Shown: positions 37,592-45,216 of the stretch, piece by piece
Position numbering within the stretch: the stretch's first letter is position 1
Layout: every line of letters starts with the position of its first letter
DNA from: Pseudomonas sp. NFIX28
GTDB taxonomy: Bacteria > Pseudomonadota > Gammaproteobacteria > Pseudomonadales > Pseudomonadaceae
Length of the DNA: 61,346 nucleotides
Direction: 5' to 3'
Assembly (NCBI RefSeq): GCF_900107395.1
Contig: NZ_FNPW01000015.1
Span: forward strand, 129,245-190,590
Position numbers and translations under genes: made by a program
The notes under the pieces: generated by a model
The model's database searches: none
What the model was told of the DNA's origin: nothing
The model's input: the letters and a program-made list of their open reading frames with translations, nothing else

Positions 37592-38926
37592 TCAGTAGGC
37601 GTATTGAGCAATCACCTTGCGCACCCTTTCCAGCGCCACCCGCAGTTGATCCATATCGACCGAGCCCAGCGCCAGACGGATCGCGTGGGGCACCGGCGCG
37701 GCGCTGACAAAGGGCTCGGCGGTGGACACCGAGACATTCTCCCGCAGCAAGGCCATGGCCACCTGATCGGCACGCACCTCCTCGGGCAGCGGCAGCCAGA
37801 GGAAATAGGACGCCGGATGCCCGATGTACGCCAGGCCGGCCAAGGTTTCCCTGGCCAACGCCTGACGGGCGCGCGCATCCTGGCGTTTCTCGGCCTCCAG
37901 GCGTGCCACCGTGCCGTCGTCGATCCAGTTGCACAGCAGTGCCGTCATCACCCCGGGGGTGTTCCAGGTGGTCGCGCGGATCACCCGCTCGATCAACGGC
38001 ACCCAGGCCGGCGGCGCAACCACGAAACCGACCCGCAAGCCGGTGGCGACATTTTTCGAAAACCCCGACACATACACCGTCAGCTCCGGCGCCAGGGCCG
38101 CCAGCGGCGCGGGCGGGTCGTCGGCGAGAAAGGCATAGGCGGCGTCCTCGATGATCAGCAGCCGGTGTTGCCGGGCGATCCGCACCAGATGCTCGCGCCA
38201 CGCCAGGTCCAGCACCCAGCCCATGGGATTGTGCAGGGTCGGCATGGCATACACCGCGCGCACCCGGCGGCTGCGGCACAGCTGCTCGAAGGCGGCCAGG
38301 TCGGGGCCGTGCTCGGTCAGGGCAATCGAGACCAACTCCACGCCATGGGCGTCGGCCACCACCTTGAACCCCGGGTAGGTCAAGGCATCGGTGGCGACCA
38401 CGTCGCCAGGCTTGAGCAGCGCCATCACCGTGGTCGCCAGGCCATGCTGGGCACCGCTGACGATCGACACCTGCTCGGCCTCTACCTGCAACCCGCAAGA
38501 AGCCAGATACCGCGCCACCGCGGCCCGCTCGTGACTGCGGCCGCTGTGGGGCTGGTAACGCAGCAGCGCCTCCAGGTCACCGCTGGCCGCCAATTGGCGC
38601 AGGCCGCTGCGCAGCATGTCGGCCTGGCCGGGCAGCGCCGGATAGTTGAAATTCAGGTCCAGGGTGCCGGCCGCCGTCGCCTGTTGGTCGACGCCCTGCC
38701 CTGGCGGCAATGCGGTCTCACGGACAAAGGTGCCGCGCCCGGCTTCACCGCTGACCAGCCCCATCGCCTCCAGCTCGGCATACACCCGCGATGCTGTCAC
38801 CAGGGCCAGGCCTTCCCTGGCGGCCAGCTCGCGGTGGGTCGGCAGGCGGGTGCCGGGTGGCAATACCCCGCCACGAATATCGGCGGCAAAACCATCGACC
38901 AGTTGTTTGTAGCGGGCACGGGCCAT
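37592..38926 (-). CDS. MocR-type regulator (GntR HTH fused to class I aminotransferase domain)
   Basis: The 444-residue protein has a GntR winged helix-turn-helix (residues 4-70, with GTRLPTHRELAAREGLALVTASRVYAEL) and a fold-type I aminotransferase domain binding PLP through Lys291 (YVSGFSKNVATGLRVGFV), with Asp261 in LIIEDAAYAFL. MocR proteins sense PLP or an amino compound and usually control a neighbouring divergent gene. Here that gene is the EamA exporter at 39051, and a promoter-like sequence with a dyad lies between. No strong ribosome site marks the start. Confidence 0.92.
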   Translation of the reverse strand: MARARYKQLVDGFAADIRGGVLPPGTRLPTHRELAAREGLALVTASRVYAELEAMGLVSGEAGRGTFVRETALPPGQGVDQQATAAGTLDLNFNYPALPGQADMLRSGLRQLAASGDLEALLRYQPHSGRSHERAAVARYLASCGLQVEAEQVSIVSGAQHGLATTVMALLKPGDVVATDALTYPGFKVVADAHGVELVSIALTEHGPDLAAFEQLCRSRRVRAVYAMPTLHNPMGWVLDLAWREHLVRIARQHRLLIIEDAAYAFLADDPPAPLAALAPELTVYVSGFSKNVATGLRVGFVVAPPAWVPLIERVIRATTWNTPGVMTALLCNWIDDGTVARLEAEKRQDARARQALARETLAGLAYIGHPASYFLWLPLPEEVRADQVAMALLRENVSVSTAEPFVSAAPVPHAIRLALGSVDMDQLRVALERVRKVIAQYAY

Positions 38927-38945
38927 AGCGGAATGTATCCATGAC

Positions 38946-38980
38946 AATATTTTGATTGTATTGATCAGCGCTCCTAGGAT
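38946..38980 (+). promoter_or_regulatory. promoter and possible MocR site for the EamA gene
   Basis: TTGATT at 38952-38957 and TAGGAT at 38975-38980 are spaced by 17 bases, a good sigma-70 match on the plus strand. ACAAT and ATTGT form an inverted pair overlapping the -35 region (about 38944-38959), where the divergent MocR protein could bind. Inference from position. Confidence 0.5.
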
Positions 38981-39050
38981 GGAGCCACAGCAGCCCGGGC
39001 GCAATCTCGCCCAGTGCGGCCTTCCCCCTTGAAAAGAGCTGAGCCCCTGA

Positions 39051-39947
39051 ATGGAACGGATATCGCCCCTGCCCCACCCCACCACGCACAAGGCCGCGAG
39101 CGGCTGGCTCAACGGCTTTATCGGCGTGCTGATTTTCAGCGGCTCGCTGCCGGCCACCCGCGTGGCCGTGCTGGAATTCAACCCGCTGTTCCTGACCGTG
39201 GCCCGCGCGAGCATCGCCGGGGTCCTGGCCTTGTGCCTGTTGCTGCTGTTCAAGGAACGACGCCCGAGCAGAAGCCAACTGTGGCCCCTGGCGATAGTGG
39301 CGCTGGGCGTGGTGGTGGGCTTTCCGCTACTGACCGCCTTGGCCCTGCAATACGTGACCTCGGCTCACTCCATCGTCTTCCTCGGCCTGCTGCCCCTGGC
39401 CACCGCGGCGTTCGGCGTGCTGCGCGGCGGCGAGCGGCCGCGACCGGTGTTCTGGCTGTTCTCGGTGCTGGGCAGCCTGCTGGTGGTGGGCTTTGCGCTG
39501 TCCCAGGGGCTCAGCGCCGCGCCGGCCGGGGACTTGCTGATGTTGCTGGCAATCCTGATCTGCGGCCTGGGTTACGCCGAAGGCGCCAAGCTCTCCCGCA
39601 CCCTGGGCGGCTGGCAGGTGATCTGCTGGGCGTTGGTGCTGGCGCTGCCGCTGATGGCACTGCTGACGCTGTTCCGCGCCCCGCCGTCGTTTAGCAACAT
39701 CACCCTGCCCGCCTGGCTGAGCCTGGGGTACGTGGCGTTGTTCAGCATGCTGATCGGCTTTGTCTTCTGGTATCGCGGGCTGGCCCAGGGAGGGATCGCC
39801 GCCGTCGGCCAGTTGCAATTGCTGCAACCGTTCTTTGGCCTGGCCCTGGCCGCCACCCTGCTGCATGAACAGGTCAGCCTGGGCATGTTGGGAGTGACCA
39901 TGGCGGTGATTTTGTGCGTGGCCGGGGCGAGGAAGTTTTCCAAATAA
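39051..39947 (+). CDS. EamA/DMT-family transporter
   Basis: The 298-residue protein has about ten transmembrane helices in two EamA repeats (SGSLPATRVAVLEFNPLFLTVARASIAG in the first; GYVALFSMLIGFVFWYRGLAQGGIAAVGQLQLLQPFF in the second). These are drug/metabolite exporters, often for amino acids. It is divergent from the MocR regulator, a pairing common in pseudomonads, and is probably activated by it. An alternative start slightly upstream was not considered because no site is present. Confidence 0.93.
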   Translation: MERISPLPHPTTHKAASGWLNGFIGVLIFSGSLPATRVAVLEFNPLFLTVARASIAGVLALCLLLLFKERRPSRSQLWPLAIVALGVVVGFPLLTALALQYVTSAHSIVFLGLLPLATAAFGVLRGGERPRPVFWLFSVLGSLLVVGFALSQGLSAAPAGDLLMLLAILICGLGYAEGAKLSRTLGGWQVICWALVLALPLMALLTLFRAPPSFSNITLPAWLSLGYVALFSMLIGFVFWYRGLAQGGIAAVGQLQLLQPFFGLALAATLLHEQVSLGMLGVTMAVILCVAGARKFSK

Positions 39948-39990
39948 GAGCAATTGGCCCCAGGAGATTGGGGCTGGCCCGAGGTTTCCC

Positions 39991-40074
39991 TCAGACCGGA
40001 GAGATGGTCGCCAGCACACCGATCGCGATGGTCAGCGCCAAGAAACCAAACAAGAAAATCGCCATCTTCGCCAT
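39991..40074 (-). CDS. 27-residue single-helix membrane peptide
   Basis: The frame reads MAKMAIFLFGFLALTIAIGV and seven more residues (LATISPV), followed by TGA. It is one hydrophobic helix with a short positive N-terminus, similar in size to KdpF/CydX-type accessory peptides, though I recognise no specific family. A perfect AGGAGG lies five bases before the ATG, strong support for translation. It is convergent with the EamA gene, 43 bases away. It could be a subunit or modulator of a membrane complex; the partner is not evident. Confidence 0.7.
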   Translation of the reverse strand: MAKMAIFLFGFLALTIAIGVLATISPV

Positions 40075-40388
40075 AAAGGCCTCCTGAACAATAGGTTTTC
40101 GCCAGCGCGAAAAGTAGAACTCCCCCCAGGCGTCCGACGGCTGGCCGGTGCTGCTGAGGGGGAGCCATTGTCAGGCCTGATCTGATCCCGATACAGGCGC
40201 AGGTGACGAAGAAAAATACGGATCAGATGACAGCGAATTCCGCCGCTTCACAAGCCAAAGGGCCGGTTACAGAAGGCAAGGCCGAGATACCCAAGCCCAG
40301 TGTCGCCAGCCCCCGCGCGAGCATGGCAGCCGGGCAAGCGGCTATTTCCCGACCTGCCGACGCCCGCCCTTCCAATACCTGCACCGGA
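40075..40388. other. intergenic gap, nothing recognised
   Basis: About 310 bases upstream of the 27-residue peptide gene and downstream of the next minus-strand gene. CTGATCTGATC at about 40179 and GATCAGATGACAG at about 40221 are partly inverted copies. No gene, terminator or known site is supported. Confidence 0.4.
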
Positions 40389-40730
40389 TTATTTGCGCGC
40401 CAGCTTGTAGCGCACGCAATCGTCGTAAAAACTCTGCCGCACCGTTGCCGGCTTGGCCCGCGACGGGCTGTCGTAGGTCTGCTCGGTTATGCCCAGGGCC
40501 AGCATGCGCATCCAGCCCTTGCTGAATTTGTAGGTCTGCAACTTCTGCCGCGCGGCATACAGCGAAACGCCCGACAGTTTCAGCTCTTGCGCCCGCGCCG
40601 CGGTGCCCGCGCCCCAGCTGCAGACATACCGATCGTTGGCCGCCAGTTCCTTGCCCTCGGCCGCGACAGCCACGCTGGCCAAGGCGAACGAGGTCAGCGT
40701 CATCCACATATTGCGCATTTTGCGATCCAC
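40389..40730 (-). CDS. putative periplasmic hypothetical protein, 113 residues
   Basis: The protein begins (GTG at 40730, or ATG at 40718) with a signal peptide, MRNMWMTLTSFALASVAVAA, giving a mature part of about 90 residues rich in basic residues (RYVCSWGAGTAARAQELKLSG, FYDDCVRYKLARK) with two cysteines that may pair. AGGTGG upstream fits either start. No family was recognised, though the pattern resembles small secreted Pseudomonas proteins of unknown function. Confidence 0.7.
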   Translation of the reverse strand: MDRKMRNMWMTLTSFALASVAVAAEGKELAANDRYVCSWGAGTAARAQELKLSGVSLYAARQKLQTYKFSKGWMRMLALGITEQTYDSPSRAKPATVRQSFYDDCVRYKLARK

Positions 40731-40975
40731 CTAACCACCTGAAAATAAAGTGATTTTGGCGGCGATTCGCTAGCCGCGGGGCCAGCATCGCAGCCTCTTG
40801 GAGAAGGCAATGTGCCTTGCTTTTACTGGCCACTTGCTCATTAAAAGGCCCAGGCCCGGCTAAAGCCGTGGGGCCTGGCGCTTGAAGCCGACAGGCAGAA
40901 AATTCCCCCAGTCGGCGTCCGGCTGGTATCGTGCGGCCCTGTAAAAATACGCCGCATGATTTGAGGAAATGGACG

Positions 40976-41407
40976 TTGAGCACTGAACAAAAACTGACCG
41001 GGGATCTGTTCGAAGTCGACAAGCGCCTGGGCCTCAAGCCCGTGGTGGACTTCAACACCTATCTGCGCACGGCCTTCGGCGACGGCAAATGCGCCTGCGG
41101 TCGTTGTGTCGCCAGCGCGGGCGACGAAACCGGTTATGCCTACCAGCACAGCTTCGACTTCGACGGTAAAATCACCCATCGCCGCTTCGCCACCACCGCC
41201 GGCAGCGACGTGCTGCTGGTGCTGAAGAAGGCCTGGCTGTCGTACACCAAGGCCGAGCTGGATGCCAGCGGCCAGCTGGCGCTGGACACCGTCAAGGAGT
41301 TCGTCGAACCGCAACTGCACAAGCGCCTGCTGCCGCTGCTGCTGGCTAGCGGGCTGGTCAAGGAAGTCGACGGCGAACTGCAGATCCAGGCCCAGGCCGC
41401 GGCCTGA
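40976..41407 (+). CDS. conserved hypothetical protein, 143 residues
   Basis: The likely start is TTG at 40976 with GAGGAAA upstream, reading MSTEQKLTGDLFEVDKRLGL. It is cytoplasmic, with a cysteine cluster GKCACGRC (Cys39, Cys41, Cys44) that may bind a metal, and a helical C-terminal half. I do not recognise a family with known function. It is followed after 39 bases by the PaaI-type thioesterase gene on the same strand, so they may be co-transcribed. Confidence 0.7.
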   Translation: MSTEQKLTGDLFEVDKRLGLKPVVDFNTYLRTAFGDGKCACGRCVASAGDETGYAYQHSFDFDGKITHRRFATTAGSDVLLVLKKAWLSYTKAELDASGQLALDTVKEFVEPQLHKRLLPLLLASGLVKEVDGELQIQAQAAA

Positions 41408-41446
41408 GGGCTTGGCCACCGTTCCAACAATAAGAAGGTAAGAGCC

Positions 41447-41941
41447 ATGCCCCCACTTTCCCTGCAAGACAGCGCCGCGCCGGATGGCGTTTGCTTTGGC
41501 TGCGGCAGCCGCAACCCCCATGGCCTGCACATCAAGAGCCACTGGCATGAGGATGGGGTGCATGTCATGGCCGAGCACTTGCCGGACAGCCAGTATTGCG
41601 GCTGGCCCGAACTGGTGTATGGCGGCCTGATCGCCATGCTGGTGGATTGCCATTCGAACTGGACCGCCATGGCCTACCACGCCCGCGCCGAAAATCGCGC
41701 GCTGGACAGCCAGCCGCGGATCAACTGCGTGACCGGCAACCTCGGCATCAAATTCATCAAGCCGACGCCCATGGGCGTGCCCCTGACCTTGCGCGCCAAG
41801 GTCGAAGGCGAAGTCGGGCGCAAGAGCCGGGTGGTGTGCGAGGTCTACGCCGGCGATGTGCTGACGGCGCTTGGCGACTCGATCTTTGTGCGGGTCGATA
41901 CCGAGCAACTGGCCGCGGCGGCCCATGGGCGGGAAGCCTGA
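41447..41941 (+). CDS. PaaI-family thioesterase
   Basis: The 164-residue hot-dog protein carries GGLIAMLVDCHSNWTA, which matches the PaaI catalytic helix, and an N-terminal VCFGCGSRNPHGL with Cys16 and Cys19. The latter CFGCG..NP.GL signature is typical of the 4HBT superfamily subgroup widespread in pseudomonads. It should hydrolyse a CoA thioester. AAGAAGG-like sequence precedes the ATG. It ends directly against the MFS remnant at 41900-42290. Confidence 0.88.
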   Translation: MPPLSLQDSAAPDGVCFGCGSRNPHGLHIKSHWHEDGVHVMAEHLPDSQYCGWPELVYGGLIAMLVDCHSNWTAMAYHARAENRALDSQPRINCVTGNLGIKFIKPTPMGVPLTLRAKVEGEVGRKSRVVCEVYAGDVLTALGDSIFVRVDTEQLAAAAHGREA

Positions 41942-42290
41942 GCCGGCCCGGGCCAGCCGGACATCCGCATCCAGGCCGCGCTGAACAGACCAGGACAGCG
42001 GCAACGTCAGCAGCAAGGTAGCCGCCAGCACCATCAGCGCGACGGGCACGCCAGTGACGTCCCCCAGGCTGCCAAACAGCACCGGCGCCAGCGCCCCGCC
42101 GCCGATGGTACCGGTATAGAAGATCGCGAACGCCTGTTCGCGCTTGCCCGTTCCCGCAGGTCCGGCACCGCGCCATAAAGCACCGACGAGGTGCCGTTCA
42201 ATGCCAGCCCCAGCAGCGGCAAGACCGCCATCAAGCCAGACCGGGCATTCACACCAACCCAGTGGCTGGCCAGAATCGCCGGCCCACAAA
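41925..42290 (-). pseudogene. truncated, frameshifted MFS transporter remnant
   Basis: Read on the minus strand, one frame gives GPAILASHWVGVNARSGLMA and then VLPLLGLALNGTSSVLYGAV, and a second frame continues REQAFAIFYTGTIGGGALAP and then FGSLGDVTGVPVALMVLAAT. Together these are the C-terminal third of a major-facilitator protein broken by a frameshift at about 42150-42170. The N-terminal two thirds are missing; the sequence after 42290 has no MFS character. This decayed end marks the boundary of the bacteriocin island. Confidence 0.75.
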
Positions 42291-42415
42291 AGTAAAGACT
42301 CGCCCTTCAAACCTTTCAGACTCCTCCCAGAGTAATGCCCCGCCCTACCCAATAGGGTTGATGCCATCCCGCCGCCGGCTGGAAAACCGCAAAGGATGGA
42401 CAGGCAGAACGCTCG

Positions 42416-43735
42416 ATGGCCCGCAACAGACTCCCCCCGATCAAGAATCCCCCTTCCGGCGACGGGCACCATGTCACCTACCGAGACATGACCGCCAGCG
42501 AACGAGCTGAGCAAGAGGCCAGGCAACACGCCTATGAACGGATGCTGGTTCGCCAACAAGCCTACGCCGACAGCCTCGCCAGCCCACCCCGCAAGCAACA
42601 GGCGATGGCCGGCTGCACATTCACCAAATCCTGCAAGCTACCCGACGGGGTCATGGACTACCTCAGCCCATCCGGGGCGATTCCCACTGACGCCATCAAG
42701 GACTATGGCGAGCTTGTCTTGCTGGGGGGCCGTGGAACCGACGCGACGGGGAATATCCCGCTCAAGAAAATCAGCGGCGCCCTTCCCGCCGCGCTGGGTA
42801 GCCTTGCGCTGGGTGGCGAGGCCGTGGCGTCCGCCGGGACCAGCGTGGCAACCGGCGGCGTCGTCGCCGGTGCCTTGGCTGGCGTGGTGGCCATGCTCTG
42901 GCCGTCGAGCCTGGGCGACAGCGCCTTGTACACGCCAGAGCAACTCGACGCGCTGAAAGAAGGCCGCACCCGCGTGCGCTTGCATATCGAACAACGGCCC
43001 GACGGCACGCTCAAGGGCTACGGCTACAACACGCAAAAGCAGCGTGGCTGGGAAATGGTCCCGGTGGTGCGTTTCGTTGCCAAAGGCCAGCAGCAAGTCG
43101 CCGACTTCGGCGACGGCATCACCCTGATCTGGACACCCGCGGTGGACCCGTCCAGCACCTCCGGCATCCCCCCACTGGAGGCCGCGCCCCAAGCGCCGCA
43201 CATCTGGATCTTTCCGCCCACCGAACAGGCGGACACCCTCATCGTCAACCCGATCTACCCGCCGGAGTACAAGGACTTCATCCTGGTGTTTCCACCGGGG
43301 TCTGGGGTTCGGCCGCTCTATATCGTGCTGAGCGTGCGCAAGACGCCCGGTACGGTTACGGGTCGGGGGCAGGACATAGGTGGAAGCTGGCTTGCTGGGG
43401 CGGGCTCCGGGTTAGGCTCTCCGATACCTACAGGGATTGCTGATCAGTTGCGCGGTAGGGAGTTCAGAAGCTTTGATGCTTTTCGGGAAGCGTTGTGGAG
43501 GGCTGTAAGTGATGATCCTGAATTAGCCGCGCAGTTTAACAATAGCAACAAGGCTCGAGCGCGAGACGGCATGGCTCCACGCGCAAGAGCCTCTGATACC
43601 GTTGGCGGGCGACGCTCCTTTGAACTGCACCACAAGATACCTATTTCAGAAGGCGGTGAGGTTTACGATTTAGATAACCTTGGTGTCGTCACGCCAAGAC
43701 ACCACATCGACTTGCACAGGAACAACAAACGATGA
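42416..43735 (+). CDS. S-type-pyocin-like HNH DNase bacteriocin
   Basis: The 439-residue toxin has an N-terminal segment with CTFTKSCKLPDG (67-78), a Gly/Ala-rich hydrophobic stretch (124-163), a pyocin_S domain (about 165-310) and a C-terminal DNase of the colicin E9 type (about 312-439). The nuclease has the H-N-H residues FELHHKIP (His405, His406), Asn421, and TPRHHIDLHR (His430, His434), equivalent to E9 His102/103/127/131, so it should cut DNA. S-type pyocins usually have 600 or more residues with a receptor-binding domain, which is lacking here. The immunity gene overlaps its stop codon (ATGA). Confidence 0.9.
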   Translation: MARNRLPPIKNPPSGDGHHVTYRDMTASERAEQEARQHAYERMLVRQQAYADSLASPPRKQQAMAGCTFTKSCKLPDGVMDYLSPSGAIPTDAIKDYGELVLLGGRGTDATGNIPLKKISGALPAALGSLALGGEAVASAGTSVATGGVVAGALAGVVAMLWPSSLGDSALYTPEQLDALKEGRTRVRLHIEQRPDGTLKGYGYNTQKQRGWEMVPVVRFVAKGQQQVADFGDGITLIWTPAVDPSSTSGIPPLEAAPQAPHIWIFPPTEQADTLIVNPIYPPEYKDFILVFPPGSGVRPLYIVLSVRKTPGTVTGRGQDIGGSWLAGAGSGLGSPIPTGIADQLRGREFRSFDAFREALWRAVSDDPELAAQFNNSNKARARDGMAPRARASDTVGGRRSFELHHKIPISEGGEVYDLDNLGVVTPRHHIDLHRNNKR

Positions 43736-43992
43736 TCAAGCTTGCAAGCTCTTTGTCCGAATACACCGAAAGTGATTTTCTTGAGCTACTCGAAGAAATA
43801 TGCAATGCGGTGGGTACAGAGAAATATCAGGATGAGCTGTTAGAGCACTTTATTAAAATAACTGGCAATCCCGCCGCATCTGACTGGATTTACTATCCAG
43901 AGGATGGTGAAGACGATTCGCCAAAGGGAATTTTGAAAACAGTCCAAGACTGGCGCAAGGCCAACGGATTGCCGGGTTTCAAGGAACCCTAA
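43732..43992 (+). CDS. colicin/pyocin immunity protein (Im9 type)
   Basis: The 86-residue acidic protein matches colicin DNase immunity proteins closely in pattern: SEYTESDFLELLEEICNA, then TGNPAASDWIYYPEDGEDDS and GILKTVQDWRKANGLPGFK, the last including the conserved DWIYYP region that docks on the DNase. It should bind and inactivate the HNH domain of the preceding toxin. It begins within the toxin stop codon, ensuring coupled synthesis. Confidence 0.96.
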   Translation: MIKLASSLSEYTESDFLELLEEICNAVGTEKYQDELLEHFIKITGNPAASDWIYYPEDGEDDSPKGILKTVQDWRKANGLPGFKEP

Positions 43993-44050
43993 AATCAATG
44001 GCCTTGAAGCGCCACTCCACTAAACCCACCAAAGCTGAATCAAGGACGAT

Positions 44051-44668
44051 ATGAGTTTTTTCAACCGTATCGCAGGTCTTTTTGACCGCACGCCCAAAGA
44101 GCAAATTGCTGGCTATTCCCTGTCAGAACTCCAAGCGGTTTTCACCGAACCTCTGCCACACACTCCCGCCCTGTCCCTTCCACCGCGTGTGGTTTCTTTG
44201 GAAGACACAGGCGTGCCGGCTTATTACGGGGCCTTGCTGATCGATGGGAGCGACAGGGATGCCTTCCAGGCACTTATCGAAGCCAGCTTCACCTTGAGTC
44301 ACGAGCGCAGCTTCAACGACCTTCCCGTCAGGCAGTATGAAAACGTCGAAAACCACCAGCGCCTGATCTGTTTTATATCCACCCGGGAATTCAACGCCGT
44401 CACGGTGCGCCTGGTCACGAACAGCACTGACTTTCTCGAAGCCATTAAGCGCCAGCGTTTCGCCGTTCCGCCGCCCTGGGTAGCCTTCGAGGGTTACGAC
44501 CCTGCATGGTGGGGAACGCAGTTGCAAGGTGCCCAGGGCTACTACAACGACCAGTACTTCCTGCCGTTTTTTACCAGTTTGAGTAAGGCAGAGAAGTTGG
44601 CTTATTACATCCGCTACACGGCCACCCAAGAGTGGACCGAGAGCCTGACGTCAATCGGTGACGAGTGA
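44051..44668 (+). CDS. hypothetical protein, 205 residues
   Basis: AAGGA lies just before the ATG. The protein is soluble, with no signal peptide or metal motif; it has an alpha/beta pattern and aromatic-rich C-terminal third (WVAFEGYDPAWWGTQLQGAQ). No family recognised. It follows the immunity gene by 58 bases on the same strand, and its stop overlaps the next gene's upstream region. The position suggests either a second immunity or a toxin-related function, but this is inference. Confidence 0.6.
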   Translation: MSFFNRIAGLFDRTPKEQIAGYSLSELQAVFTEPLPHTPALSLPPRVVSLEDTGVPAYYGALLIDGSDRDAFQALIEASFTLSHERSFNDLPVRQYENVENHQRLICFISTREFNAVTVRLVTNSTDFLEAIKRQRFAVPPPWVAFEGYDPAWWGTQLQGAQGYYNDQYFLPFFTSLSKAEKLAYYIRYTATQEWTESLTSIGDE

Positions 44669-44682
44669 GAGGAGCTTGCGGA

Positions 44683-45057
44683 TTGGGACATACGCTGACT
44701 CCGGAGGAAAAGGCCGGTATCCAGGTCGCACTGGCTGAAGCCTTTGTGGACAGTGCCGTGGACTACGCCTATATCGCGGAGCAAATCAGTCGCTTTGATC
44801 TCGTAGCCGTAGAAGAGATTCTCTACTCGGAGGTGGCTTCGGTGTGCTTCTACAACCTTGAGGCGCCCGTCCCTCCTATCTGGACCGGGTTTGAGGATCA
44901 GTGGCTACTCAAGGAAATCGACAAGGAACTCAAAGCCCGGCAATCCAGCTGGCTACGCCGGCATTTCGACAAGGTTAAAGTCGCTTGGCTGCGTTACAGC
45001 TACGGCTATATCTGGAAAGAAATCATGAAACATTGTGATCCGCAGACAGCGAAATAA
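44683..45057 (+). CDS. DUF7079-like protein, 124 residues
   Basis: TTG at 44683 with AGAGGAG eight bases upstream is the best start (MGHTLTPEEKAGIQVALAEA); a GTG six codons earlier lacks a site. The pattern LAEAFVDSAVDYAYIAEQIS and VEEILYSEVASVCFYNLEAP, then WTGFEDQWLLKEI, resembles DUF7079 proteins, small helical proteins often near toxin genes. No enzymatic motif is present. It follows the 205-residue gene closely and may be its partner. Confidence 0.65.
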   Translation: MGHTLTPEEKAGIQVALAEAFVDSAVDYAYIAEQISRFDLVAVEEILYSEVASVCFYNLEAPVPPIWTGFEDQWLLKEIDKELKARQSSWLRRHFDKVKVAWLRYSYGYIWKEIMKHCDPQTAK

Positions 45058-45216
45058 CATTCAACGCCTGTGCCCCATACGATTCGGAACCCTGCCCCCA
45101 AGAGAACGCCGCAACACCTGGAACCACCTAGCCCGCTTGCCGAAAAGCGCAAGACTTCGCGCTGAAAAACCGGATAATGGCGGCCATTTCGTTTTGCTCG
45201 CTATTCTGGTGTCCCC

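Noticed and set aside
40203..40742. 179-codon plus-strand frame
   Set aside because: It lies mostly opposite the periplasmic hypothetical gene at 40389-40730; its first 60 codons have no ribosome site or family resemblance.
42250..42415. Search for a LexA (CTGT-N8-ACAG) box upstream of the DNase bacteriocin
   Set aside because: No sequence close to the consensus was found, so SOS control is not claimed.
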